Shown here piece after piece: positions 50,201 through 63,380 of a stretch of 64,000 nucleotides of DNA (positions within the stretch are counted from its first letter, which is position 1; each line of letters opens with the position of its first letter). The notes under the pieces are model-generated. The model was not told the DNA's origin. It made no database searches and saw only the letters and a program-made list of their open reading frames with translations. This stretch comes from Puffinus mauretanicus (taxonomy: Eukaryota > Chordata > Aves > Procellariiformes > Procellariidae): contig JAJKFH010001538.1 of NCBI GenBank assembly GCA_023333565.1, positions 2,469,001-2,533,000 on the forward strand. The letters are read 5' to 3'. The position numbers were made by a program, and so were the translations under genes.

Positions 50201-52610
50201 ATGAAAGAACAGAGCTGGTCTGGTATCCAAAGCTGTAACTGAGAGAAGGGGGGAGCGGTGAGGAGCTCTGCAACGTGCGCTTGCTGCTCCCCGGCAGGAC
50301 GCGTGTCGCCTCGCAGCTTGCAGTCCTTCCCTGCAGTAATTCTACAGGCACCATTAAATTCCTGCGTTCGGGTGGAAACTCTGACAAATCCGTACGGTCG
50401 GGTGTGCTGGCATTTGCTGTTCCGAGGTACCCGTTCAAGTAACCACGCGTGTGTTCCTGTGACTAAACAGACATTGCCGACTCCGTAGGGATGACTCTCT
50501 TGACTGCTCTCCTAGATCATCTGTGAAGGGCCAGATCCTAATCGCAGGCTGAATCCCTCTCTATCTGTAGCGTGATCTGCAAGTGAAGCAGGTTTTCAGG
50601 GTACGGGTGGTGTGAGCTGCACACCTAAGATTGCAGTCTGGTCCGGACTGTGTGTGTCTGTGTGTACATGACATGATGGTTATTGGTAGAGCACAGTCAG
50701 GTGCTGAGAAACATCAACAGTTTTGAGGAAACGTCTACAGCTTGCCATTAATTTCACACCTGCAGTTCTTTGTCTGCCCTTTGGCCGTGAGCGATTCAGT
50801 GTGACCGAATTTAGTCTTCGTTTCATACGGGTTGGCCTTTAAGCCCCCTTGCTAATCCACCGTAGAGAAGGTGAAGGAAAGACCCATGCATCTGTGAGCA
50901 TCGTGTATGGTCACAGGGAGGCTCTGCTGGGCAGGGGGATTTGGGTGAACAGCAGTTGAGCACGTGCTGCTGTTCAGTTACTAAAATCTCCTTCAGCTAC
51001 TAAAATATGTGAGTCACAAATTCCTCAAGAAATCCTCAAGGATTGTCTTCTCCAGTCTGTTGCATTGATTTGAAGAGGGACTAGATGCCAGACATCCCCA
51101 GCACTGTCCTCTTGGAGAGGGCATTGCCACTGCAGGAGCTTCTCTCCATCCCACCCCTCCGAGGCTTTGGGCTGTCCGCAGCCATCACGTAACGCCTCTC
51201 CTTTCGTTTGCTGCTCATTTCCTCGGTTTCCCGTGCCTGGGCTGCTCCAGCTCGCTGCTCTTGGTGCCAGGAGATGGCTTACATCAGCATCTCTCCCAGC
51301 CTGATGTATGTGTGCTCTTACCTCATCGTTTACCCATGGTGGGTGGAGGGCACAGAAATAGGAGAGCAGGTACAAGTTGCTTCCTGAACTCTTTGCAGAG
51401 CCACTGCGGCAGGGAAAACTTCTCAGCCTGACCAAATCCCAGGCTGGTGTCAAGCTGGGACGTGCGAGTCCCCCCCACAGGCTCTTTCAGGTGCTATTCT
51501 TCCAAATATCCCTTAAAAAATAGGCTATAACGTGATACTGCCTCGTTGGCCTCCGTTTCTGGAGGGTGAAACAAAGGTTCGGAGGAGGACGGGTGACTCA
51601 GAGGGTTGGTAGGAGGATACAGAGCTGTTCGTTTCCTAGTTTCCAGTTTTAATCCAGCTGAATCAGTAAAGACCGAACGCCTGTTCTGTCTGCTGGCTTG
51701 TCCAGCGGTCTGTCCGGGAGGGCACGGCTCCCTCCGGCCCCCAGGCAGGGCGAGTGTTTCATGGGGTGAATGACGAGATGTCCTGGGAACCTGCAAAGTC
51801 TGTACCAAGCCCTCTGCCGATGTCAGCCTTGGGACTGCCCGTGCAGCACGCGCGGCCAGCTCACAAACCCACCTACTTCTTTCTTAAAGGAAGCGATTGC
51901 AACATCACGTGCCTCTGAGCCTCGATTAGGGCAGGATCTTTTTCCTGGTCGCCTCCCAATGATCTTGGACAAAGAGTTCTCACCTTCACCTCCTTACGGA
52001 GCAACTTATCGCTGCTCTGTCCTCTGGCCCTTTTCTCTGATTTTTGCCTTTGGGTCTTTACAATTTATGACCCTTCCCAAAGTTATGAAGGACTATTCTA
52101 CCACTGCTGCCTCTGTGGAGTGGTTTCATGGAGAAAGTGGAACATTTAGTCAATGCTGAGGGTGAGGAGGGTTAGCAAATCCTGGCAGAACTAGCGGCAC
52201 CCATCCAGAGCATCCCGCTGGCCGGAGGTGCTGGGCAAGAGGTCACCAAAGTGTCTTTAAACCATCGCTCCTCTCCCATCTGCCACTTCTGTGCTAAACA
52301 CAGCTCAGCTGCAACGAAAAGAATCTGGTTCATTGTGTTTCACGGGGTCCCAAAATTAGTATTTTGTTAAACAAAACAATAAACTCAACAATGCTGTGGT
52401 AAGTTTTCGAAACCAAAGTAAAGCTGGATACTAGAATCTAGAGCACTTTTCCCCTCCGGTTATAACAACTTTACATTTGATGAAATGATAGGCAAAAAAA
52501 CGTCTCAACAGTGTCTCCTTTGTTCCATTGAGAATCTGGAACTATAATATACAAAGTACACGTCTGCCTTGAAGAGCTACGCAGTAATCATGGACTGACC
52601 AAAAAAAGAC

Positions 52611-52624
52611 TTTTTTTTTTTTTT
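52611..52624. repeat. Poly(T) tract
   Basis: Fourteen T residues, followed after one C by five more. Confidence 0.9.
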
Positions 52625-55600
52625 CTTTTTAAGTGATTCAACTGGTATGCTATACGTTGAATTTGTTTTCTGCTGTGGTTTGCTCAGAGGAATAGCATAC
52701 ACGAGCGTAAACAGAGGTTCTCCTCTGATGGGACTCGCACAAAAGCAAAATGTGAAAGCCCACGGTCATAAAGTATGCTTGACTCAGCACGAGGGGCATA
52801 CCATTATAAACACACTTGTGGAAGGAGCGCTGGGGAGATGCTCTTCCCGCAAAATGCTCAGAAAGGATCAGAAATGTGGAATTTTTATTCTAACACTGAG
52901 GAGATGGCACTGCGGAGATTGCTTTCATGTTTAGGAAATAAACCATCGTAAGATCTACCACATGAAAATTTGTTGTTCTTAGCATGGAGAGGCTGATGAG
53001 TTGGTTCTCGTTACGTGCTGCGGCCCTGGAATTACTGGTGCGGGAGCGGAGATAGTGAGGAGGAGTTGTCGTCTTCTACAAACCTCGCTTTGTATGACTT
53101 TGCCCTAGAAGAAGAAAGGCTGATTCTTACGTGGGAGACAGTGCATAGCCCCCGACACCAGCATATCCCAGGTCGAAATTTGGCCTTGGAGCTTTGGCTT
53201 CCTGCTATAACTTACAGCGTGTGGCATTGCCAGCTTTGAAATCCGACCGTCCAAAGGGATGCACGGATTCAGAAATCCAGGTGACGTTTTGCAGGATCGC
53301 ATCGTGCTGTGCTGAGTATGCCTTTGGGACAGCCAGTGCTGTCACACAGGGTAAATGAAAATATGCATATTAACCCTAAATCCAAAACAGAAGCAATAAT
53401 ATAAAATAAGAAATAAAATTTTAAAAAAACCCACCCAAACCTTTTTGTTTAACTTTCTCTGATACAAAGCAATTTCTCCAGGACTGTACACCATATGAAA
53501 CACATTATAAATGCTCTTGTAAAATCCACATCATTATACCACATGAAAGGCTGGGTCCTAAAAATAGCCATTCAGAGAGGATGCAGGCTAGTAGCAATTT
53601 CGGTGATCATGAAATAGTTGTGTTGACATCTCTATGCATGCACACCCACAGAAAGCTTTGACTTTTGAATATTCTTAGCAACATTTGTGCTTTATGGAAT
53701 TTTCCACGTTCTGGTCCCATGAATAGTCTCTTACCCGGGGTGTTCCTTTCTGATCTTATCCCCATGTTTCTAACCCTGATTTTATTGAGAAAATGGGTAA
53801 ATGATTTTTTTTTTTTTTAATTTTACATGAAATTCTTTCCTTGCTATCAGTTTAACAGCAGTTGACAGTATCAGTTGTATTTCCCTGTCTCCTATCAATG
53901 GAAATACTTTCTTTTTCCTTCAATAGACACCCACATCCCTGATATTTTGGAGGGCTAACTGTTAAAATGTAAACCTAGAGCATTAGATGATAACACGCGG
54001 AGCTACCACATCTACCCGGCTTTTGTATCTGCTGTAGTATTCAAAAGAAAGCAAATGAAATCTGCAGTAATTATACAGTAATGTATCCACAACAGAAAAT
54101 TTCTTCCTCGTCCCAGCGATCAGAACTTGGCTTTTGTTTTGAAATATGAAAGGCTGCAGCCTCCTGGCTTTGGTGTGTTTGCAGCAAAGCCCTGGCTGGG
54201 ATAAACTGCCATAGCTCTGGGATAGACAACAGAGTCCTGCCAATTGATATCACTGGAGATCTTTTTGAAGAGCTCATCAGATTTTATTTTATTGCTGTTG
54301 TGTTTTGGTTTTAGCTTGTTATTTGTTTGAAATCATTACTATAGGGATAGTTTTCTGAAAAACATTTGAATCTTCAGTGCTGATCTCTTGTTTGCATTTT
54401 TCTTTTATAAGTGGAGATGGGGATGCTGGAGACGTACACCCTCAAACACGAGGATGTCTGAAGGTTGTGGTTTAAGTCTGTCCAGGGTTTTAAGTGTGTG
54501 GCCCCTCTAAAGCCAGTTGGAAACAGTCTGTTTCCTCAAAATAAGCTTGCTTTTGGAATTGGAGCAAAATCCTTGGAGATAGCGAATGAAATAATAGGGT
54601 GTTGAAGAAAATGACATTGCTTCTTAAATAGCTGGCATGAAAATCATTAAGTCTGAAGTTTCATTCAAATCAGATGTAGCTGTGGTTGTAATGGGGCAGG
54701 ACACACACTCTTCAAGCAATGCAACTCAGAGTGATTCACTCCGAGACTTACAGTCGTTCTCCAGGTTGTTTTAACTTAAGGGCAGCTCTCGCCCCTTGTC
54801 CAGCCCTGGAGTCCTTTTCCCGTGGAAACAGGCTCTCAAGTTTTTAGATAGATTGGCTGAGTTCTTGCAGGCTGTTAGCAACTTTGAAGAATCAAATGCA
54901 GTAAAGTGACATCACAGAAATGTGTTTGCTGTTGCTAATTTAGTTCCCTAAAGCAGCTGGACAGGGGGACGTGGGAATACCTTGACAAGGCAATAATTTT
55001 ATCTAAACCTCATAGAGTAAATGCATTCATTTCTAAATGCAGTTGGCAGTAATTTAAGGATATATTTCCAACTAAGTGCTAAGAAATGTTGGCTCATGTT
55101 GGCATACGTGCTCTGTATAATGCAACAGATACTGATATTTAGAAAAAACAAAAAAAGTTTTTGAACACTTCTGGCTTGAAGTTAACATCATGCCTAAGTT
55201 CTTTTGTGTTTTCCGTAATTAATCTGATGGCTGGAACCAGGGTTATATCTGGTAATGAAAGTTTTTTACTATTCTGGTGAACTCTGGTAAAAACACTAAA
55301 TGTGTGCTGGCTGGGACTTCTGACAGCACTTGAACACAAGAGTTGTTGCAGAGAAAACTTAATTTGTTCACTCAAGAGGACAGAAAATTACCTAATTTGT
55401 TGGTGCCAGTTGCTTGTTATCAGCATTGACTGGAAATAGTATATAACTATATGCATATATTCAAACTTTGCAAAATAAAATGTTTTAAAATTATAATGTA
55501 CTATTTGTACTGATCTAGTAGGTGGCTCTGCATATAAATGCGTACTGAGGGATGAGGCAGGCTGCAGTGAATCCCTGAAAGATCAGCTCCCGTATCCGAA

Positions 55601-56974
55601 AGCATCACTCTTCATCCAAATTTTCTTCTAAAAACCGTGCCATGGTAAACGTCTGACTCCCGGGCGGGTGCGATGCTGTTAGCCGTGGGTGGGAGCTGCC
55701 TCTCTCCTGCCTGCGCCCTGAGAGTTCGTTTGATACGGAGCCGAGCGCTCCTCTTACCGGGGAGCACCAGGTGCCGTGTCAGACGCATGTAAATAGCCAA
55801 ATAAACAGACATTAGTAACAGCAGTTGTTTATGTGTTAACACAGGATGTTCTCAAAATCAGGTAAGAAGTGAGGCATGTTACCAAGTTTTATAGCAGAGG
55901 AACTGGATAGTCTTGTAACTGCCGCGCAGGGCTGTGGTGGAGGAAGCGCGGTTTTATCCCACCTTCGGCTCCCAGTCCCCCAGGAGCTTGTTTTTCCGTG
56001 ACTCAGTTTCCCCCAGGAGCGTTTTGAAGCTTTATCGTTTCATGTATAAGGGATGTCTGGAGAGCACTGCAGGGAAAGCCATGTTGATACTGAAAAAACC
56101 CCATAAAATCCAACACAGACTGCTGTGAGAGGGGATGTTTCAGAAACGATCGGAGAAGGACTAGCCAAAAGTAGTAAGCTGTGCTGCTTATTAGACCATT
56201 TACTTCAAGATATTAAACAAATTGCAATTTCATAATCTTTTAGCAAGTTGCAGGTGGCCCTAAAACCACAACTCCTTCGAGGCGGTTGGCATCTTTTCTT
56301 GCTTTAAAAACAAATCACTTTTTCAGCCTAAACGGTAATTTCAGAGTGGCATTAGTTGGATGGGAACGATGACTGGATGGTCCAACATGTTGTCTCAAAT
56401 ACACATGCCGCACTATTAAACCGAGGACAAAACGTCATTTCTTATTTACCCGCTTGTAATATGCTGATGAGAACAACCTCCAGGATTGCACAGCATAGTT
56501 TTTGGACACATGTACCAAACCCCTGGATACATAATTCAAATTCCTTGTCATGAAGAATGAGTCTATTTATCTTGGAACCTTTTTTACTTAAACAGTAATC
56601 TCTAGGAAATCATTTGTTAACAGTAGTTAGCTGCCAGTTTGTCAGTTAATGGCTTGAGGCAAAGTCAGAAGCGAATGAAATCTTTTCCAGGGAGATGCTG
56701 CTGTCGCATGTGGTGCAGAAAGGTTTATAACAGAAAGCATTAGAGGAGGCGGTCAGATGAGTTCAGTCCAACTTTTAGAAACACGAGGAAACTCAGCACG
56801 ATAGGGTAGAGACGGCCGTTTTGCTAGCGCATCCATTTGTAAAATATTAAAGCCATCAATCGTGCCCATGTCAGCTTCTAAGCCTAAATTTTCCTTACTG
56901 GAGGCTCCAGGTGTGAGCGCGCGGAGGCCAAAACCACACGTGTTCGCGGTGGCTGGGGCTCTGCCTCGTGCCCC

Positions 56975-57072
56975 GGGCATCTCTGCATCCCGGGCATCTC
57001 TGCATCCCGGGCACCTCCACATCTCTGCACCCCGGGCATCTCTGCACCCCGGGTATCTGCATCCCGGGCACG
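56975..57072 (+). repeat. GC-rich minisatellite, 17-base unit with CCCGGG junctions
   Basis: Units of GGGCATCTCTGCATCCC occur about five times. Two are perfect, one carries an 8-base internal duplication, one has C for T, and one lacks two bases. Each junction creates CCCGGG. Confidence 0.85.
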
Positions 57073-58159
57073 GGGGCAGCCGGGGCGCAGCCCCCCCAGC
57101 TCAGCCGGGGTGCCGTGGGGCGTCTGCCAGGGCAGCAGAGTCTTCCAGCTCTCAGACGTTATCATTTCTCTATAAAAGTCTAGCAGCGAGTTTCAGTTAG
57201 GTAATGAGAGTTATCTGATTTCTCTTTAATCTGAGCGGCATCGCTACAGCGCAATAACCTCAACTCGCTGTTTATCTCGTGCTGGGTGCTGCGGGGAGAA
57301 AAGTGGCAAGAACGGGGGAAAATTCACTGGAAAAGGAGCTGAGAAAAGTCATCCTAATCTATACCAAATCCCTCCTTCTTGCAGCAGAAGCGGGTGAGAA
57401 ATAACTGCCCCAAGTAGAAACTCTCCCATGAAGCCGCAAAATCCAGCTGAAGTAAATACCACTTCCCTGCAGCATTATCTCCCACTCTGTGCTGTCTACC
57501 CACAGAGGATGGTAGGGTGTAGGAACTGGCAGGGGATTAATGGCAGCCTGGTTCATAAAAAACTCTGCTGCCAGAAGGACGTGGGACCCAGACAGAAGTA
57601 AAGAGGGGCTGGTTCTCTCTGCAGATGCCCCCAAGTGCTATTTGTCTGAGAGCAGATTTTCCCACAGATCTTTGGCCTTCATATTATTTGAAGAACCCCC
57701 TCTGCAGCTGCAATCCTTCCCTCCCCCGAGGGAAAAACAGGGTGGTAACTTTGTGAACTGAATGGTGTGGAGGTTTAGGAGTACTGCCATGGGAGGGGAA
57801 GATTTGGCTCATTAGCGTGGAACATTGTGTTGCCAGGAACAGAGTTTTGGGGCAGAACTAATAACATGGAAGCAGATGCAGTCAGCTTTTATTAAACTGG
57901 TTTGTAGATGACTTTAAATAGGCAACAGTTGTATCTGGGGCTTTCCTTGCGAAAGGCAGAATTGCAGACCCCAGCAGCACAGCCTGGCATAGATGCTGAC
58001 TAACAAGTACAGAGAAGCCAACCGAATCTCTGGATGTAAGGAAAAATTTCTCCCAAATGTATTTAAAAAAAAAAACCCAACAAAAGACTTCGTGGTTGTG
58101 TTATATTCTTTAAACTCTTACAGTCCACACATCTCACTTGGAGCAAGGAACAGCTGTAA

Positions 58160-58230
58160 AGTCATAGAGTTTATAGTCTGAAGGACCCAACATTACACCA
58201 TCTCCTCTTTGTCATGGTGTATCATCTCCT
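58160..58230 (-). mobile_element. CR1-type LINE 3' end, reversed, short
   Basis: GTCATAGAGTTTATAGTCTG followed by AAGGACCCAACATTACACCA and TCTCCTCTTTGTC matches the reversed 3' terminus of CR1 (TCATAGAGTTTAAGGCCAGA, AGGGACCATTAGATCATC, TAGTCTGACC). Confidence 0.5.
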
Positions 58231-60009
58231 CTACGCCATGGACTCCTGAATTTCACTCAGTTACCCCAATAGCTGGACGTACCATTAACTGCTTGACAGT
58301 GCATTACAGGTAGGGATGGATAAATTAATCTCCAAGCCAAGTTTTGAAGCACTTCCCTGGAACCACCCTTTCCGTAGCGCTAATTAACTCCATAACGCTT
58401 ATCTGCATCGGTGATGCTCGGATGCCATTTCCTGACACATGGCATTCCACGGCCACCAGTAACGATGGGTTGAACTCACTCTGTAATTGCCTTACCCGAG
58501 TACACGGGTTGGAATGACCATCAGCCAAATACAAATTGCCCATCTCAGCCAGCTACCAGAATTGAGCAAGGCTGTTGATACCTCCGAGAAGTCACCACAA
58601 AGACCATCCATCCCTCTGCCAGACCCAGCAATGACTATTGCTGTGCGTCCTTACAATGTCCTTCTGGTCCTTCACCACCTCCGTGCAGCCTGCAGTAACC
58701 GTCCAGCTTTCATGAGGGTGTCGGGAATGATCAGCCCCCGGCAATGCAGCCAAGCCTGCAAATTTCTGTAGAGGTGCCCGCTGGATTTCTGACATCTCTG
58801 TAGATGTCCATTAGCTGTCACCTCCTTCGGCACCAACTCCAGCCACCGCTTCATAGAGCAAAGAGCACCGTCCAAAGATCCTTCCTCTGCTCTACGCATC
58901 CGAGAGCAGCCTGGCATAGGCACTTGGTCTTCAACTGATGTGCTCCTCAGAGCCTTGTCATCCCGGGCTGGCTGAATAAGGCACAAAGAATCCCATTTGA
59001 ATGCTGTGCTCCATCCTACCTTTGTTGTGCAATACTTTTTTCTCAGGCAGTTTGTAATCTAGAGATTTTCTGGGATCTGTGCGTGGCATGAAGGGAAGTC
59101 TCCTCATCACCTCGGGTTCTGTCTTTCAGTACCAAGTGTTTAAGACATAATTCTAGGCGTCCAGGGCTTGCTTTCTCTTTGTGTCTCCTTTGCTGTTGCT
59201 TTCATTTACCAACATGTTGAACTTCAAAGTCTATTCTTTCTCCTTCCTAATTTTTATGGAAAAAATGGTCTGAACCCCATTTGCATTTCCTCCCTGAGGA
59301 TACTGGCAATCCTTAATCCTATATATTAAAGAATCTCAGTTTTCCCAGCAGCCTTTTATTCTGGGACTACTCTTCTACTCTCTTCTCTCCTTGAAATTCT
59401 CTCCTGTGGTTCAAAATTGCTCTTCATGGTGCCCCTGACCACTGTCACTTTCTGTTATGAGCTATTTGCACGGATGTTTGATCACTTTTAAGTCCTTTTC
59501 CCTTCCCATCCTGTCCTTTGCAGGTAATTTGTAAAGGTCTCGTGCTCGTGGCAGTAGGTGCATGTTTGCCCTCGGTGGTTGCAGCCATGGCCATGTGCTC
59601 TGCAACCCGCTGATCCCCGGAGACCTGCTGGACTGACTATTTTTAGAGCCAAGAGATAGCAGAATGAAAGCAAATAGGGTGAATAACTGGGTGCTAGTTT
59701 ATTCAGGGTGATTTTCATTTCTCACCGACGGGTCCAGGACATGGCTCCCAGTGACCACTGGCGTTGACCTGCTCGAGAAGCAATTGCCGTCCTTGCCCGG
59801 CTGCAATGCGGGATGGCAGCGGGGGGACCCTGCCTGCCTGTCCCTTGTCCCTCTCCCTGCTTCCACGCAGGGACCGCGGTGATTCCCCCTGCGTTCCCCG
59901 GCTCGCGGGAGCTGTGGGAAGTAGGTAGGGTGCAGGCTGGGCTGGCCATGCGGATCCCGGGATTTAGATCACGCAAACCCAGTATTCTCTCCTACAAGTC
60001 ATTCTCAGC

Positions 60010-60240
60010 TATGTACTTGGGTAATTAGCATGTGCATAAACACTTTGTAATCTTGTGATCATGGCTTGCAGATTAGCTCTTTTGCCAGCTTTGCGATTTC
60101 TTTGCCAGTTTTAGTTTTAATTGCAAATCCATTACTGCCAGCTCCCTTGCATATTGTAGCAATAGGCAAATTAAAACACTTGGACACAGTTGGGCGGGTT
60201 TCAGTTAAGAAATTAATTGTTACTGCCAACCAGTGCTTTT
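60010..60240. other. AT-rich block with clustered homeodomain-type cores
   Basis: Several TAATTA/TTAATT-type cores and TTGCAAAT-like text lie within about 230 bases of even, non-repetitive sequence (near 60019, 60118, 60170, 60212). Such blocks are often conserved noncoding elements. Conservation cannot be seen from one genome. Confidence 0.25.
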
Positions 60241-62537
60241 TAATGTGAGGGTGGCATTTGAGCTTGTTTTTGAGGGCATAATCTCCGAGACTTTCTTTTT
60301 TCCCTTCTCCTCCCCCCTCCCCAGACTGCGTTGCCCTGTTGAGCAGCTCCACAGATGGCATGAAGCAAATGCTTGCCTCTTTGATCTCCTAGTCAAGAAA
60401 TTTGGAAGTCGTTCTGAATTTATGAGAATCCTGTCTGAAATAAATCTGTCTGTGCACAGGGCCACACTAAGTCAACCCAGAGCTGCAGGCACGGCTCACC
60501 TGAAGCTCCCGGGGAAGCGCAGGATTACATCCCACAGGAGCATCGTGTGATGCTGTAGCGATAAAGACAAACTTCATGCATATTGTTGAACATGAAAAAG
60601 TCTAGACAATCTACAATTTACCAGTCGGGGTAATTGGCTAAAGGCTTAATCCGCCCTGATAATCCAGTAATGGTATTGTTGGCAGGACATTGATGTAAAT
60701 ATCACTCAGCAGTGCTGGCAGCCGCTGTCTCCTGTGATTGCTGCCGTTCCCAATTCCCTTTCCGCAGTTGTTAGGGCTGACGGGGAATTTTCAGAGTTCT
60801 GCAAACTTCTTGTCTTGGGTATTTTTCAAAAGCTGCCCGTGCTCAGTTGATGTTTTTCGCTCCGTTTGTTGAATAGGTAACATTTTTCACCAGGTGAGAA
60901 TTTTCACAAAAACATTCATCAAGAATGTCTTTTTTTTCCTGATATACTTTTTTTCCCTGGTGTATTTTTCACATAGCCCTTTCCAGCCTCCTGACGCTAC
61001 TGTCACACAGCCTCCCATCGCCCTTCAATACAAATAGCATCTGGTTTTGCAGCGGACCTGTGCCAACGCTGTAAGCCGCCTGCCACCTTGTGTGTCACCT
61101 CCAAACCTGGCGGTGTTCACTGAGACTTCGGTGGCATCGCTCTGCACGAGCCTGAGCCCCCACGTGCCACCAGCGTGGCCGGGGCTGCAAGCGCTGGCAG
61201 GGCACTTTGGAGGTCAATGAGCTGAGCAGGGTTTTAAAAATATCCCCCCCCCCATTTTGCAGCAGTATTTTTAATGCATGTCCTTCTGCCCCATGGGGAC
61301 AAAGGAGGGGGAGCTGGGGCGCACGGCTGTACAGCTGCAGGGAGGGACGGACGGATGAGTCCCCCCTCCAGACGTGGGTCTCCCACCACTGCAGCGTTTC
61401 ATCCCCGCATGCTGCCTTTCGTGGGCTCTTGGTGTATTAAAGCGTGGCTGGGCTTTGAACACAGGCTGTCTAAAATTATTGTCTAATCATGCGTGAAGCC
61501 ACTTCATAGAATCCCCTATCCCATTCTGTTACTTTATTCTCTTTAACTCATTCCGTCCATTTACCTTGGTAAAAGGGGTTGTATTCAGCTGGCTTTACAG
61601 CTGAAGGGCTCTGGTCCTGTAAGCTTGTACAGCACCAAGCACAAATGAATCCTGCTGGGTACTGGAGTCGCCAGGAATTAATTTATAATAGAGTCATATT
61701 TGCTCATTGAACAGCCGCTTGCTTGTTTCTGATTGCTGGCCTTGCACATTTAGTCTGGGGACTAAGAGCCAAGTTAGTTTTTCTTTCTGTGCATCACCAC
61801 CAAATCATGCCCTGAGTGTTGTCTGTACAGCTCCCTGCCTTCACGGAGGTTGTGGACATGTAATTGATTGGCACTCGGCAAACAACTCCCCTGATGACCG
61901 AAGCAGAAATAGCCTGGGAATTATTTTTCTGCAGCAGGGTTGACTCTGCGCTGCCAGTAGAAGTGTTAAAAAACCCAATTATAATAATATATATAAACTT
62001 ATTTTGGTCACTGAAACCAGTTGAGGTGGCTGTGAATCCTTGACACCATTTTTAAGGCAGCCTATAATGGCTTTTTTGAACATTGTTTTTTTTTTTCTGC
62101 TCGGAAAACAATAGAAGAAGCACAGTTCCGCTGCAAACAAAACCTGAACATGCTCTAACTTACATGCGAAATATCAAAGAGCGCTTATTCCGTACACATT
62201 ACCACCCTTCCGTTTTACAGCAAACACCTCGTCACGGCCGAGAGACTTTGGGAAAACTATATATAGTGTATTCGGCGAATGTCACCCTTGTAATTATCCC
62301 GTAGCTCTGGCTCCGCGATGTTGTGGCTAACAAATCCAACTTTAATTGTTCGTGATCTCTATCGGAGCAGACATCGGGTTTGAGTTCAGCCGGTACAGAG
62401 TCAGGAGGAATAAACACGAACCTACAGTAAGATCAAAGCAGCGGAGAGGTGCGCATGTGCTAATAATAATAGCTTATGAAAGCTCATATTTTCCTTCAAC
62501 AACATCCTGTCATTTGTGTATTAGCTTTGAAAAGGGT

Positions 62538-62557
62538 AAAAAAAAAAAAAAAAAAAT
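62538..62557. repeat. Poly(A) tract, 20 A
   Basis: Uninterrupted run of 20 A residues, with no recognisable SINE or LINE body beside it. Confidence 0.9.
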
Positions 62558-62859
62558 TCAGTGTAATTTACTTCAGCAAAAAATGAGATAAGGCAGATAC
62601 TTGATTGCACCAGCTCGTGTGTGGTTTGCTGCGAGGACTGTACGTGCAGCGCGTCCTCCAGTGCATGTGTGCGTCGAGTGTGCAGAGGCTGAGCTGGCTG
62701 TGACCGAAGTACCATTGTTATCTGATTTTTATATACAGTCTGTGACAATGTGTTGCAGAAAGGAGGATGAGGTAAACAGTCTCAAAGTCGGTAACCGCAT
62801 CCACACCTGGCGCACCTCGATAAAATGTCTGTAAACAGTTTGTATAGCGTGAGGTTGCG

Positions 62860-63380
62860 GCGAGGCTGAGGATGTCTAACGGCTCCTGGCGACCCAGGCG
62901 AGCGCGGGGAGAGGAGCGCAGGCTTTTGGGGACGGCGTTTCTGTCGGGCTGGAGTCCCCTGCGGGCAGCCGGTGTAATTAAAATGGGGATTCTGCCCTTC
63001 CACGGCTGTACGCCGTGGCTCCACGGGTCGGCTTTCCAGGCAGAGCGTGGTCGGGGTGGCCGAACCCGGGGGGGCACGTTGGGACAGCTCAGCCCGCGCG
63101 GTAGCGGGGTCAGGCAGCAGTGATTTCCCCTCCACGTGATGTGACCTACTTAGAAAGCACTGGTCAGCCCTCGAAACTGGGCACGTCGCTGACCATTTCC
63201 TCTGTTCTCTTACTTCAAATTTGCACTATCAGCTTTTTAATCTGGTGCAGCGGCTTAAACCTCCGGCGGAGTTTTGCCCAGCCCGGCCCCGGGATGCCCG
63301 GCGGGCTGCGGAGGATCGGGACCCGAGAAACCGCAGGAGGAGAGCCGTGATGGGTGATGCTGGCCGCCGGGAAGGAGACC
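62860..63380. promoter_or_regulatory. CpG island within TCF7 intron 3, candidate internal promoter
   Basis: CpGs are dense at 62875-63120 (about 26 in the first 250 bases) and again at 63250-63390. The island lies about 19 kb downstream of the first promoter. Mammalian TCF7 uses a second, internal promoter to make short isoforms lacking the beta-catenin-binding domain, so the position is suggestive. No next exon can be seen in the remaining 0.6 kb. A 206-codon frame on - (63229-63849) is unrecognised. Confidence 0.45.

Noticed and set aside
58325..58990. Possible retroelement or pseudogene with overlapping 94-104-codon frames
   Set aside because: No motif of reverse transcriptase, integrase or any known family could be recognised.
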